In this document: positions 9,436 to 19,719 of the stretch, in pieces
How the letters are laid out: every line of letters starts with the position of its first letter
How positions within the stretch are numbered: the stretch's first letter is position 1
Assembly (NCBI RefSeq): GCF_014647075.1
Contig: NZ_BMOM01000004.1
Location: 62,001 to 126,000 of the forward strand
DNA length: 64,000 nucleotides
Origin: Deinococcus aerophilus
GTDB taxonomy: Bacteria > Deinococcota > Deinococci > Deinococcales > Deinococcaceae
Direction: 5' to 3'
Notes under the pieces: model-generated
The model's input: the letters and a program-made list of their open reading frames with translations, nothing else
Databases searched by the model: none
Told to the model about the DNA's origin: nothing
Position numbers and translations under genes: made by a program

Positions 9436-10437
9436 ATGGCCGCCGCGAAGTCTGTTCTGTCTGCCCCGGGTTCGTCCATGACGCACGCTCCGTTGATCCA
9501 GCCCGCCCCGGTCCATCCGGGCGCGGTTCATCCCAGTACGGGCCAGCCCACGCTGGCGCAGTTGCGTGCCCTGATCGCCGTGGTGGACGTCGGGGGTTTT
9601 GGCGAGGCGGCGGCCGCGCTGAACGTGTTGCAGTCGTCGCTGAGCGAGGCGGTAGGCAAACTCGAGGACCTGGCAGGCCGCGCGCTGCTGCGCCGCAGCG
9701 CCAGGGGCACGGTTCCCACGCCCGCCGGGCTGCGCGCGGTGGTTCACGCGCGCACGGCCGTGCAGGCCTCCGGAGACGTGCTGCTCTCGGCACAGGATGA
9801 CGGCGAACTGTCCGGGCTGTTGCGGGTGTCGTCCTTCCGCTCGGCGGCCACGCATCTGCTGCCGCCTGTCCTGGCCGCCTTTCGCCGTCGGCATCCGGCG
9901 GTCACGGTGCGGCTGCTGGACGGCGACCGCAACCGGGGAGAAACCGGCGAACAGCAGGTCAGGAATGGACAGGCAGACCTCGCGCTGGTGGAGGGCGAGT
10001 CGGCCCCCGGCCTGCGGCTGACGCCCCTTCTTCAGGACGAGTACCTGTTTATCGCTCCGGCGTCACGCGGCAGCCATCCCGTCTTGGCCGAGGAACTGGG
10101 GGGCGCGACCCTGCTGCTGTCTCCCAGAGGAAACTCGTGTCATCAGCGGATCGAGACGTACCTGCGCGGCCTGGGCATAGACGACTCGGGCATCACCGAA
10201 ATAGACCAGGACAGCGTGATCCTAGGCATGGTGCGCCACGGCCTGGGCGTCACGCTGATGCCCCGGCTGGCGCTGCTGCCGGTGCCGGACGGAGTGGTGA
10301 CCTTGCCCCTTCCCCAGCCGCTGACCCGCAGGATGGCAGTGGCTGCGTTGCCGTGGCGCGCTCAGCTGCCGCTGATCCGGGCGTTCACGGCGGCGCTGGT
10401 GGATTCGCTGGGGTCGCCCGTGTCGGGCACGTCCTGA
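9436..10437 (+). CDS. LysR-family transcriptional regulator
   Basis: A 333-residue LysR regulator. The winged helix-turn-helix is at about residues 34-95 (LRALIAVVDVGGFGEAAAAL, SSLSEAVGKLEDLAGRALLR, then TPAG) and the periplasmic-binding-like effector domain begins near residue 125 (GLLRVSSFRSAATHLLPPVL). ATG at 9436 has TACAAT ending 5 bases upstream and no Shine-Dalgarno, so it is taken as a leaderless start; it gives a 30-residue extension before the usual LysR start that is rich in His and Pro. It is convergent with the GMC oxidoreductase gene and divergent from the small gene at 9307. The regulated gene and ligand are unknown. Confidence 0.9.
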   Translation: MAAAKSVLSAPGSSMTHAPLIQPAPVHPGAVHPSTGQPTLAQLRALIAVVDVGGFGEAAAALNVLQSSLSEAVGKLEDLAGRALLRRSARGTVPTPAGLRAVVHARTAVQASGDVLLSAQDDGELSGLLRVSSFRSAATHLLPPVLAAFRRRHPAVTVRLLDGDRNRGETGEQQVRNGQADLALVEGESAPGLRLTPLLQDEYLFIAPASRGSHPVLAEELGGATLLLSPRGNSCHQRIETYLRGLGIDDSGITEIDQDSVILGMVRHGLGVTLMPRLALLPVPDGVVTLPLPQPLTRRMAVAALPWRAQLPLIRAFTAALVDSLGSPVSGTS

Positions 10438-10459
10438 CCGGAGAAAACGGCGCGGAGCG

Positions 10460-12028
10460 TTACAGGGCCTGTTCCACAAACTGCGCCGCCCGCGCGCCGA
10501 TCATCATGCTCGTGGCGTTCGTGTTGGCGTGGATGATGCGGGGCATCACGCTGGCGTCGGCGATCCACAGACCCTCCACGCCGCGCACGGCCAGCGTGCG
10601 GTCCACCACGGCGTCGTCGCTGTCGCCCAGCGCCGCCGTGCCGACCGGGTGGTACAGCGTGGCCGATTCGGCGCGGACATGAGCGGCCAGTGCACCGTCG
10701 CTGCGGACCCCGCTGCCGGGCAGGGCCTCCCCCCGGCGGTGGGCGAGCAGCGGCGGCGTCCCGGCGATCTCGCGCGCCAGCCGCACCCCGGCCACCAGCC
10801 GTTCCAGGTCGGCCCCGGCGCTGAGGTAGCGCGGATCGATGCGCGGGGCACTCAGGGGGTCGCGTGAGGCCAGCGTGACCTGCCCCCGGCTGTGAGGGGC
10901 GACCAGCACCGGCCCGACCGTGAAGTGGTGCCCGGTTTCGCGCGTGAAGCCGTGGTCGCGGAAGTACGCCGGGCCGAAGTGAAACTGCAGGTCCGGATCG
11001 CCGGTCGCTGGGCCGGACCGCGCGTGCGTGAAGGCCGCAGCCTCGGCAATGTTGCTTGCCAGCGGCCCATTGCGGTTCCACAGGTACTGGGCCAGGGCCA
11101 GCGCCTCGGGCACCGCCTCCAGTGACGGACTGTGCGAGCGGAAGACCACCGGGACCGCGAGGTGGTCCTGCAATCCCTGGCCCACACCGGGCAGGTCGCG
11201 CCGGACCCCCAGGCCGTGCCGTTCGAGTTCCGCCCGGGGGCCGATGCCCGAGAGCATCAGCAGCTGGGGGGTCTGCACCGCGCCGGTGGCCACGATCACC
11301 CCACCGGCGGGGGCGTCCAGGGTGCGGCCCCGCCAGCGCAGGCGCACCCCTGCGGCCCGCGTGCCCTCCCACAGCAGTTCCAGCACGTGTGCGCCCGTCA
11401 GCACCGTCAGGTTGGGGTGGCGCAGCACCGGTTGTAAGAAGGCCCGGAAGGCGCTGTAGCGTTCGCCGTTGCGGTGGTTGCTTTCCAGCAGGCCCGCGCC
11501 CTCCAGCACGCCATCATTGAAACTCTGCGCCTCGGGCACGTGCAGGGCGGTCGCCGCCGCCGTCACGAAGGCGTGGCTCAGGGGATGTGAGGCGGCCCGC
11601 GCTCCCGTCGGCAGCTTCCCGCCGGTGCCGCGTGTTCCGCTCGCCTCTCCCCGGAAGTCCTCTAGGTCCCGGAAGGCGGGCAGCACGTCGGCCCAGGTCC
11701 AACCCTCGCCCCAGCCGTCGAAATCCCGCTTCGAGCCGCGAATGTAGATGGTCGCATTGATGGCGCTGGAGCCGCCCAGCACCTTGCCGCGCGGCCAGTA
11801 GAACTGCCGGCCATCGGCACAGGGCTGGGGCACGGTCTGGAAGTTCCAGTCCACCGCCGAGCGGAACAACCGGGGAAAGCCCGCCGGGGGCCGGATAAAC
11901 GGGTGGGTGTCGCGTCCGCCCGCCTCCAGCAGCAGCACCCGAAGCCCCGCATCGAGCAGCCGCCGCGCCGCCACACAGCCGCCCGAGCCGGCTCCAACAA
12001 TGATCACGTCTGCACGTCTGGCGGTCAT
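10460..12028 (-). CDS. GMC-family flavoprotein oxidoreductase (choline dehydrogenase-like)
   Basis: A 522-residue FAD-dependent alcohol oxidase/dehydrogenase of the glucose-methanol-choline family. The dinucleotide-binding fold IIVGAGSGGCVAARRLLDAG is at the N-terminus, the GMC signature 1 lies in PRGKVLGGSSAINATIYIRG and signature 2 in GAVQTPQLLMLSGIGP. The expected active-site His is in TLYHPVGTAALG and the second catalytic residue in PRIIHANTNATSMMIG. It resembles BetA in length but no glycine-betaine genes are nearby, so the alcohol substrate is open. TATACT ends 8 bases before ATG. It is convergent with lysR and divergent from argJ, sharing a 60-bp promoter region. Confidence 0.9.
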   Translation of the reverse strand: MTARRADVIIVGAGSGGCVAARRLLDAGLRVLLLEAGGRDTHPFIRPPAGFPRLFRSAVDWNFQTVPQPCADGRQFYWPRGKVLGGSSAINATIYIRGSKRDFDGWGEGWTWADVLPAFRDLEDFRGEASGTRGTGGKLPTGARAASHPLSHAFVTAAATALHVPEAQSFNDGVLEGAGLLESNHRNGERYSAFRAFLQPVLRHPNLTVLTGAHVLELLWEGTRAAGVRLRWRGRTLDAPAGGVIVATGAVQTPQLLMLSGIGPRAELERHGLGVRRDLPGVGQGLQDHLAVPVVFRSHSPSLEAVPEALALAQYLWNRNGPLASNIAEAAAFTHARSGPATGDPDLQFHFGPAYFRDHGFTRETGHHFTVGPVLVAPHSRGQVTLASRDPLSAPRIDPRYLSAGADLERLVAGVRLAREIAGTPPLLAHRRGEALPGSGVRSDGALAAHVRAESATLYHPVGTAALGDSDDAVVDRTLAVRGVEGLWIADASVMPRIIHANTNATSMMIGARAAQFVEQAL

Positions 12029-12088
12029 GGAGGCCGAGTATAGAGAGGCGGCGGGTCCCGGCGGGCCGGCGCGTTCTACACTCGGCGC

Positions 12089-13258
12089 ATGAACGAATTT
12101 TCCCTTCCCCGTGGTTTTCATGCCGCCGCGATGGCCGCCGGCATCAAGCCCAGCGGCAAGACCGACCTGAGCGCCGTCGTCTCGGACAGTGAGTGCGTCT
12201 GGGCCTTTGCGGGCACGCGCAGCACCACCGCCGCCGCCTGCGTGACGCGCAACCGCGAGCTGTACGCGGCGGGCGGCCCGGTGCGGGCGCTGCTCGTGAA
12301 CGCGGGCAACGCCAATGCGGCCACCGGACGGCGCGGCGCACAGGACAATGCCGATCTGGCCGACGCCCTGGGCAGCGTGCTGAACGTGGATATGGATGCC
12401 GTGCTGACCGCCAGCACCGGCATCATCGGCCACCCCCTGCCCATGGACCGGGTGCTGAGCGGCATCGAGCATCTGCCCGACGGGCTGGCCGAGGCCGGCA
12501 GCGGCGACGCCGGGGCCTTTGCCCACGCGATCATGACCACCGATACCCGCCCCAAGACGGCGCAGGTCACGCTGGGCGGCGGCGCCCGCATCGTGGGGGT
12601 GGCCAAGGGCAGCGGCATGATTCACCCGGACATGGCGACCATGTTCGCCTTCGTCTTCACCGACGCCGCCGTGGACGAGCTCAGCCTGCGTGCGGCCTTT
12701 CCCGGCGTGGTGGCCCGGACCTTTAATGCCGTGACGGTGGACGGCGACACGAGCACCAACGACATGGCCGCCGTACTCGCCAACGGTCAGGCCGGCGCGG
12801 TGGACCCGGCCGAGTTCCTGGCGGCCCTGGAGGGCGTGATGCGCGATCTGGCCCGGCAGATTGCTGCCGACGGCGAGGGTGCCACCCGGCTGCTGACCGT
12901 CCGCGTCACGGGCGCCCTGACCGAGGCCGAGGCGCTGGGTGCCGCCCGCACCTGCTGCGTGAGCCCGCTGCTCAAGAGTGCCGTTCACGGCTTTGACCCC
13001 AACTGGGGCCGCGTGATCATGGCGGTGGGCCGCAGTGGAGCCACCGTGAACATCGAGGTGATGACCGTGGCCGTGCAGGGGCATCCGGTCTTTGCGGGCC
13101 GCCCGCTGCCCTACGACGACGCGGCGGTCAGCGCCTCCATGCGGGCCGACGAGGTGGTTTTTGACCTCGATCTGGGCGTGGGCGGCGCGTCGGGCGAGGC
13201 CTGGGGCTGCGACCTCAGCGCCGAATACGTGAGCATCAACGCGGACTACACGACCTGA
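12089..13258 (+). CDS. argJ: ArgJ glutamate N-acetyltransferase / ornithine acetyltransferase
   Basis: A 389-residue ArgJ protein. The enzyme transfers the acetyl group from N-acetylornithine to glutamate and, in bifunctional forms, also uses acetyl-CoA, so it closes the acetyl cycle of arginine synthesis. The self-cleavage site is visible as HPDMATM, with T184 expected to become the N-terminal nucleophile of the beta chain. Other conserved parts are NAGNANAATGRRG (71-83) and GFDPNWGRVIMAVG near the C-terminus. The gene shows that acetylated arginine intermediates are used here. Start ATG has TACACT ending 6 bases upstream (leaderless). No other arg gene is adjacent. Confidence 0.95.
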   Translation: MNEFSLPRGFHAAAMAAGIKPSGKTDLSAVVSDSECVWAFAGTRSTTAAACVTRNRELYAAGGPVRALLVNAGNANAATGRRGAQDNADLADALGSVLNVDMDAVLTASTGIIGHPLPMDRVLSGIEHLPDGLAEAGSGDAGAFAHAIMTTDTRPKTAQVTLGGGARIVGVAKGSGMIHPDMATMFAFVFTDAAVDELSLRAAFPGVVARTFNAVTVDGDTSTNDMAAVLANGQAGAVDPAEFLAALEGVMRDLARQIAADGEGATRLLTVRVTGALTEAEALGAARTCCVSPLLKSAVHGFDPNWGRVIMAVGRSGATVNIEVMTVAVQGHPVFAGRPLPYDDAAVSASMRADEVVFDLDLGVGGASGEAWGCDLSAEYVSINADYTT

Positions 13259-13411
13259 CGGGAGCGTGGACCGTGAGAGGGCACGGGGAGGGGGGACGCC
13301 GGATTTTCACCTCCCTGCGGCCTTTTCACTACGTGCCCTGCCCCCGGACTTCGCTTGAGTCAATCTTCATCACCGCGTTGTGCTCCGGGAGCACTGGCCT
13401 ACGCTGCCCCC

Positions 13412-14191
13412 ATGACCAAGACTTCTGCCCCGCTGCCCGCGCTGGCCCGTCCCCTGGATTTCTCGCTGTCGTCCAACCGTTTTGCGGTGCTGGGCGCCGG
13501 CTCGGCGCTGCTGCTCGGGCGCGCCCTGCGCGGCGACTGGCGGCAGGCGCTGGGGGTGGGCGGCTCGGCTTTCAACGCCTGGGCCGTCGCCCGTGAACTC
13601 GATCCCGACTCGCCCGAGACGGCCAATGCCGCGCTGCTGGTGGCCGTCGCGGTCACGCTGCTGGGCGGAGCGGGCAATCCGATGGGCGGCGCCGCGTCCC
13701 TCAGCGGCCTGCGCCTGGTGGCCGGAACCACCGGCCGGTCCGCCACCCCCATTGACCACGCAGCCCTGCTGCTGCAATCGGCCCTGGCAGCGGCCACCGG
13801 GCAGCGCAGCGCGGCCCTGCTGGCGGGCTTGGCTCCGCTGCTGAGCGCCGAATCCCGGGCGCTGTGGCCCGCAGTGGGCGCGGCGGTGCCCCGGCTGTGG
13901 GGCCGGAAAGACAAGACGGGAGAGAAACGGCAGGGCACTCAGGTTCCCGCCACCGTGGTGACGCTGGCGGCCCTGGCGCTCGCTCCGCTGTTGCTTGCCC
14001 CCGAGACGGTCAGCAGCCGATGCGACCGGTCGGCACGCCGGGTGCGTGAGGGTGACCTGCAGCGGGCGCGGCAACTCGCGGTGCTGGCCCTGCTGGCCGG
14101 CCTGCTGGGCCGGCAGACCCGGGGCCTCGACTCACTGGCCGCCGCCACCCTGACGGTGGGCCTGCGCCGGCTGAACGTTCCCACCGGCTGA
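13412..14191 (+). CDS. Ala/Leu-rich hypothetical protein, probably membrane-associated
   Basis: A 259-residue protein of unknown family, very rich in alanine and leucine. Several hydrophobic stretches (for example AALLVAVAVTLLGGAG, VVTLAALALAPLLLAP and LAVLALLAGLLG) suggest two to four weak membrane helices separated by basic loops such as RKDKTGEKRQ. No motif is recognisable. ATG 13412 is supported by TACGCT ending 6 bases before it. It is convergent with the TetR gene. The composition matches neighbouring genes, so there is no sign of recent transfer. I assign no function. Confidence 0.6.
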   Translation: MTKTSAPLPALARPLDFSLSSNRFAVLGAGSALLLGRALRGDWRQALGVGGSAFNAWAVARELDPDSPETANAALLVAVAVTLLGGAGNPMGGAASLSGLRLVAGTTGRSATPIDHAALLLQSALAAATGQRSAALLAGLAPLLSAESRALWPAVGAAVPRLWGRKDKTGEKRQGTQVPATVVTLAALALAPLLLAPETVSSRCDRSARRVREGDLQRARQLAVLALLAGLLGRQTRGLDSLAAATLTVGLRRLNVPTG

Positions 14192-14250
14192 ATCCCGGGA
14201 TTTACAGGGCAACCGGGACACCGTTGGTTCTGGGCTGTGGTCGGCTGCGG

Positions 14251-14937
<687 letters not shown>

Positions 14938-15076
14938 GCGGCCAGAATACTGCGGAACCCACCCGCAGATTGGTAAGCGTCCCTGAGGTGTTCTTGAGCT
15001 ATGGGGGGGCGGGCGTATCCCCCTCTCCGCCCCCTACCATAACCCTTCATGAGGGAACGCGCTGTGAAGCACTCGC

Positions 15077-15106
15077 CTGACAGGAGACCGGAGCGTGGCA
15101 TACAGT
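15077..15106 (+). promoter_or_regulatory. hpf promoter
   Basis: CTGACA (15077-15082) and TACAGT (15101-15106) are separated by 18 bases, a good sigma-70-type promoter. Transcription would start near 15113, giving a leader of about 47 bases that starts with the hairpin annotated next. Confidence 0.65.
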
Positions 15107-15114
15107 AGGCGAGA

Positions 15115-15150
15115 CCGGAAGGTTCGCTCCTCCTTCCGGGGAAAGGAAGG
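15115..15150 (+). promoter_or_regulatory. Structured hpf leader with competing hairpins
   Basis: CCGGAAGG (15115-15122) pairs perfectly with CCTTCCGG (15132-15139) over a 9-base loop. The same CCTTCC (15132-15137) can instead pair with GGAAGG at 15145-15150, which is the Shine-Dalgarno of hpf. The two hairpins exclude one another, so the leader could switch translation on or off. This is a reading of the sequence; no known riboswitch or thermometer family is recognised. Confidence 0.45.
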
Positions 15151-15159
15151 GTGAAAGCT

Positions 15160-15723
<564 letters not shown>

Positions 15724-15907
15724 GGGCCATCCAGCCGGGGGGGGTTCCTCTGCCCGGCGGACGGCCTCCCGGCAATTCTGGACCACGCCTGTGAACACCG
15801 GTGGGCGCTGCCGCAAAGGCGGGAGGTCCCGCCGGTGTTCCCTGTCGGTGGCCACCGTCTCATCACGGCCCCATCTACAGGCGAACGATCTGCTACTCTG
15901 CGTCGTT

Positions 15908-16993
15908 GTGATCGCCTACGTGATCAATCCAGGGACCGGCGGCGTGAAGCTGGCCTGCGCGGCCATCGAAGCGAGCCTGAACGCGGCCCTGCCCGGTCAG
16001 CTGCAGCTGATTCTGACCCGCGAGGAGCTGTCGCTGGACGTCTCGCCCACGGCGGACGATCTGCCGGAACTGATTCGTCAGCTGCGGACCCTGACCGAGG
16101 GCTGGCCCGCTCCGGACGCGGTGGTCGGGCGCGGCGGCCTGATCGGCCGGGTGGCGGCGGGAACCTACCGCGTGACCCCGGAGATGGCGGCCTTCGCCGT
16201 GCAGGATGACGGCGCGCGGCATCCGCCCAACCTGGGCGGACCGCTGGCGCTGGCGCTGGCCGAGGAGTACGGTGTGCCCGCCTTCGTGGTCGACCCGCAG
16301 AGCGTGGACGAACTGCTGCCCGAGGCCCGCGAGACCGGCCTGCAGGGGGTGCGCCGTCACGCCGAATTCCATGCCCTGAATGCCCGCGTGGTGGCCCGCC
16401 GCGCCGCGCACGACGTGGGCAAACGGTTTCAGGATGCCCGTATCGTGGTGGCCCACCTGGGCGTGACGACCAGCGTGACGGCCTTCGAGCACGGACGCGC
16501 CATCGATACCAGCGGCACCGGTCCCGATGGTGGCCCGCTGGGCGCCCGTCAGAGCGGCCCGCTGCCTGCCCGCTCACTGCTGGCGCTTGTCCGCGAGCAC
16601 GGAGAGCAGGGCGCGCTGCAAATGCTTTCCGGTGCGGGCGGCTTCAAGTCCCTGACGGGCAGCGCCAACCTCAAGGATCTGGAGGCGCGGCTGGTCAGCG
16701 ACCCCGAGGTGCAGTCTGCCGCCGCCGCCTTCGTGCATCAGGTGTGCAAGGCGGTGGGCGAGCAGACCGGGGCGCTGACGGGCCGCCCAGACGCGCTGGT
16801 GCTTACCGGCGGCATTGCCCGCTGGGAGGAACTGGTGGACCGCATTGAGCGCCGGTTGGCCTGGGTGGCCCCGGTACTCGTGGTGCCCGGCGAGCTGGAA
16901 CTCGAGGCCCTGGCCGAGGGCGCAGGCCGCGTGCTGCTGGGGCTGGAGGCCGCGCGCGAGTGGCGCCACCCCCACGCCGCGCCGGGAGCGTAA
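15908..16993 (+). CDS. buk: Butyrate kinase-like acetate/butyrate kinase-family protein
   Basis: A 361-residue ASKHA-fold kinase resembling butyrate kinase, which makes butyryl phosphate from butyrate and ATP or the reverse. Conserved elements are VINPGTGGVKLACAAIE (start of the phosphate-binding fold), DAVVGRGGLIGRVAAGTY, then RRHAEFHALNARVVARRAA and IVVAHLGVTTSVTAFEHGR. The canonical VINPGSTSTK motif reads VINPGTGGVK, and the usual AHLGGG is AHLGVT, so two nucleotide-site loops differ from classical Buk and activity may be altered. GTG 15908 has TACTCT ending 8 bases upstream. No phosphotransbutyrylase gene is nearby. It overlaps the next gene by one base (TAATG). Confidence 0.78.
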   Translation: MIAYVINPGTGGVKLACAAIEASLNAALPGQLQLILTREELSLDVSPTADDLPELIRQLRTLTEGWPAPDAVVGRGGLIGRVAAGTYRVTPEMAAFAVQDDGARHPPNLGGPLALALAEEYGVPAFVVDPQSVDELLPEARETGLQGVRRHAEFHALNARVVARRAAHDVGKRFQDARIVVAHLGVTTSVTAFEHGRAIDTSGTGPDGGPLGARQSGPLPARSLLALVREHGEQGALQMLSGAGGFKSLTGSANLKDLEARLVSDPEVQSAAAAFVHQVCKAVGEQTGALTGRPDALVLTGGIARWEELVDRIERRLAWVAPVLVVPGELELEALAEGAGRVLLGLEAAREWRHPHAAPGA

Positions 16994-17364
16994 TGGCCCG
17001 CCGCGCCCGACGGCCTGCGCCCGATCCCATCCGTGCGACGAGCATGTGGCGCGTGGATCAGGTGTTCCTGGCCCGCCGGGGTATGCGTGTGGAGGTCACG
17101 TCCTCGCTCGTCAACGACCAGGGGGGGCTGCGCAACCTGACGGTTACCGCCCCCACCGACGATCCCCATGAGGCGGTGCGGCACGCCGCGCGCTACATCG
17201 CGGGCAAGGGCAATGTCAGCGGCGCACGGCAGGCCCGCGTCCGCTGGACCCGCGAACAGGCCACCACGGAGCAGGACGCCCTGATCCGCGACCGCGCCCT
17301 GGAAGACGAGTTCCTGGACGAGTTCGAGGAAACCCTGGCGGCGGTGCGCGACCAGCAGCGTTAG
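16993..17364 (+). CDS. Hypothetical protein, 123 residues
   Basis: A small, highly basic then acidic protein that I do not recognise. The N-terminus is arginine-rich ([13 protein letters not shown]), the centre reads [19 protein letters not shown] and suggests beta strands, and the C-terminus is acidic ([17 protein letters not shown]). The ATG overlaps the stop of the butyrate-kinase-like gene (TAATG), so translation is likely coupled and the two form an operon. No signal peptide or membrane helix is seen. Coupling is the only clue to function. Confidence 0.7.
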   Translation: MARRARRPAPDPIRATSMWRVDQVFLARRGMRVEVTSSLVNDQGGLRNLTVTAPTDDPHEAVRHAARYIAGKGNVSGARQARVRWTREQATTEQDALIRDRALEDEFLDEFEETLAAVRDQQR

Positions 17365-17552
17365 ACCCAGGCAGTGGGGGAGACGTGAAGCGGTCTTGCC
17401 CGCTGTCACCACACCTCTGTGGTCTGCGGCCACCGGCCTGCTGGGTCAACCGCCCGCGCCGGTGTAAGCTGGGTTCACCACAATATCCTGTCCGCCCGGA
17501 GGCTGTTCGCCCCGCCCTCTCCTTCCAACACGAAAGGATCGGTGGTCTGAAA

Positions 17553-19568
17553 ATGCCCGTCCGTATTGTCAGCCTCGCCGCGCACAGCGGCGCTGGGAAA
17601 ACCACGCTGAGCGAAGCCCTGCTGCACCACAGCGGGGCCATTTCACGTCTTGGCCGGATCGAAGACGGCACGACCCAGAGCGACCACACCGACGCCGAGA
17701 AGGCGCACGGATTTTCCATCAGCACCGGGGTGCTGCGCCTGAACCATCAGGAGACCGACATCACGGTGCTGGACACGCCGGGCTACGCCGACTTTGTGCG
17801 CGAGATCCGGGGCGCGGTGCGGGCCGCCGACGCCGCTCTGGTGCTGGTCAGTGCCGTGAGCGGGGTGGAGGTCGGTACCGAGCGGGTGTGGGCCACTGCC
17901 GACCGCTTCAACATGCCCCGGCTGGTGGCGGTGAACAAGATGGACCGCGAACGCGCCGATTTTCATGCGGTGCTCGCCGACCTGCGCTCCAGCCTGGGCG
18001 GGCCGGTGGCGCCGCTGTACCTGCCCATCGGGGAGGGCCCGGACTTCCGGGGCGTGGTCAACGTCCTGAACGGCGAGGCCAGTGACGGCCAGGACGTTCC
18101 GTCGGACATGCGCTCGGTCCTGAAGGAGGCTCGCGACGGCCTGACCGACGCCATCATCGAGAGCGACGACGCCCTGATGGAGCGCTTTCTGGAGGGCGAG
18201 AAGATCGGTGTGGAGGACCTGCACGCCGCCTTCCTGCGGGCGGTCCACGCGGGAACGCTGTATCCGGTCATGCCGGTCAGCGCCACCACGGGCGTGGGGG
18301 TTCCGCAGTTGCTGGACCTGCTGGTGACAGGCCTGCGCAGCGCCCGCGAACGCGGCCCGACCACCGGCCAGGACGGTCAGAACCGCGAGCCGCTGCCCGA
18401 CGCGCCCTTCAGCGCCCGGGTATGGCGGGTGAGCATTGACCCCTTCGTGGGCAAGCTGGCCTACATCCGGGTGTACAGCGGGACCCTGCAACCGGGCGAC
18501 ACGGTGCTGAACACCTCGCGCGACAACCTCGAGCTCAAGCCCGCACACTTGTACCTGATCAATGGCAAGGAGCTGACCGAGGTGCCCGAGCTGCGTGCCG
18601 GAATGATCGGCGTGCTCACCAAACTGAGTGACCTGCACGCCGGCGATACCCTGGCCGATCCGGCGAATCCCATTCAGTACGATCCGCTGTGGCTGCCCGA
18701 CCCGGCCCACACGGTGGCGCTGCATCCGGTCACCCGCCAGGACGAGGACAAGCTGGGCGCGGCGCTGGGCCGCCTGATGGAGGAGGACCCCACGCTGCAT
18801 TTCCGGCGCGAGGCGCAGACTGGAGAGCAGTTGCTCAGCGGCATGGGCGACATGCACCTGAGCATCGCCGCCGAGAAGCTGGCCGCCCTGGGGGTGAACG
18901 TCACGGTCAGCACGCCGCAGATTCCGTACCGGGAAACCATCCACGCCGCCGCCCAGGCCCAGGGCAAGCACAGGAAACAGAGCGGCGGCCACGGCCAGTA
19001 CGGCGACTGCACCATCCGCATAGAGCCCGGCGAAGACTTCGAGTTCAGGAGTGCGGTGGTCGGAGGGGCCATTCCCGGCAAGTACCTGCCGAGCATCGAG
19101 AAGGGCGTTCAGGACGCCATGCAGAAGGGCAGTCTGGCCGGTTATCCCCTGCAGGGCCTGTCTGTGACGGTGCTGGACGGCAGCTACCACGACGTGGACA
19201 GTTCGGACATCGCCTTCCGCATGGCGGGCAGCATGGCGCTGAAAAATGCGCTGGAACAGGCCCGGCCCGGTCTGCTGGAACCCGCCGTGCTGCTCAAGGT
19301 GCGGGCGCCCGCCTCGTTTACCGGCGACCTGATCAGCGACCTGCAGACCCGCCGCGCCCGCGTGCAGGGCATGGATACCGGGGGCACGGTGATCACGATC
19401 AGCGCGGTCGTGCCGCAGGCCGAGCTGCAAAACTACAGCGCCGACCTGCGCTCGCTGACCGGTGACCGCGCAGCCTTCAGCGTCAAGCCACACGGCTACC
19501 AAGACGTGCCGGACCACCTTGCCAGAAAGATCATCGAGGAGCGGCGGGCCGAGGTGGCCGCCGGCTGA
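17553..19568 (+). CDS. fusA2: EF-G-2-type translational GTPase
   Basis: A 671-residue elongation-factor-G-like GTPase. G motifs are AHSGAGKT (10-17), DTPGYADF (74-81) and [10 protein letters not shown] (128-137), with PVSATTGVG as the G5 region, followed by domains II to V ([16 protein letters not shown] in domain IV, then [12 protein letters not shown]). The P-loop differs from the canonical AHIDAGKTT of EF-G1 and the protein is slightly shorter, which matches the EF-G-2 group of Thermus, Deinococcus and mycobacteria, whose role is poorly defined. ATG 17553 starts the G domain directly and follows GGTGG at 7 bases; an in-frame GTG at 17385 would add 56 unrelated residues. Confidence 0.9.
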   Translation: MPVRIVSLAAHSGAGKTTLSEALLHHSGAISRLGRIEDGTTQSDHTDAEKAHGFSISTGVLRLNHQETDITVLDTPGYADFVREIRGAVRAADAALVLVSAVSGVEVGTERVWATADRFNMPRLVAVNKMDRERADFHAVLADLRSSLGGPVAPLYLPIGEGPDFRGVVNVLNGEASDGQDVPSDMRSVLKEARDGLTDAIIESDDALMERFLEGEKIGVEDLHAAFLRAVHAGTLYPVMPVSATTGVGVPQLLDLLVTGLRSARERGPTTGQDGQNREPLPDAPFSARVWRVSIDPFVGKLAYIRVYSGTLQPGDTVLNTSRDNLELKPAHLYLINGKELTEVPELRAGMIGVLTKLSDLHAGDTLADPANPIQYDPLWLPDPAHTVALHPVTRQDEDKLGAALGRLMEEDPTLHFRREAQTGEQLLSGMGDMHLSIAAEKLAALGVNVTVSTPQIPYRETIHAAAQAQGKHRKQSGGHGQYGDCTIRIEPGEDFEFRSAVVGGAIPGKYLPSIEKGVQDAMQKGSLAGYPLQGLSVTVLDGSYHDVDSSDIAFRMAGSMALKNALEQARPGLLEPAVLLKVRAPASFTGDLISDLQTRRARVQGMDTGGTVITISAVVPQAELQNYSADLRSLTGDRAAFSVKPHGYQDVPDHLARKIIEERRAEVAAG

Positions 19569-19624
19569 TTCCGGCCCACGCGCCGGTACCCGGAGAAGAA
19601 GGGGGCTGGAAAACCCCTCTCATT

Positions 19625-19660
19625 CCTCTATAATTTTCTTATTCCCACGCGCCTTTCACG
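19625..19660 (+). promoter_or_regulatory. Candidate promoter of the secreted protein gene
   Basis: A perfect TATAAT lies at about 19633 in a short AT-rich stretch of the 151-base gap after fusA2. A CTGGAA about 18 bases upstream is a weak -35. The transcript would carry a leader of roughly 75 bases, so this gene is not leaderless. Confidence 0.5.
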
Positions 19661-19719
19661 AGCCAGGAGCTGTTCCTGAACTCGCGTGCCGTCGTGGCGT
19701 GGGCTGCGAGGTGTCGTCT

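Noticed and set aside
13260..13400. GGGCACG/CGTGCCC pair after argJ as terminator
   Set aside because: Arms are more than 40 bases apart and no T-run follows.
17643..19517. 624-codon frame antisense to EF-G-2
   Set aside because: Composition is the mirror of the real gene's codon bias, with no motif and no ribosome site; EF-G-2 is certain on the other strand.
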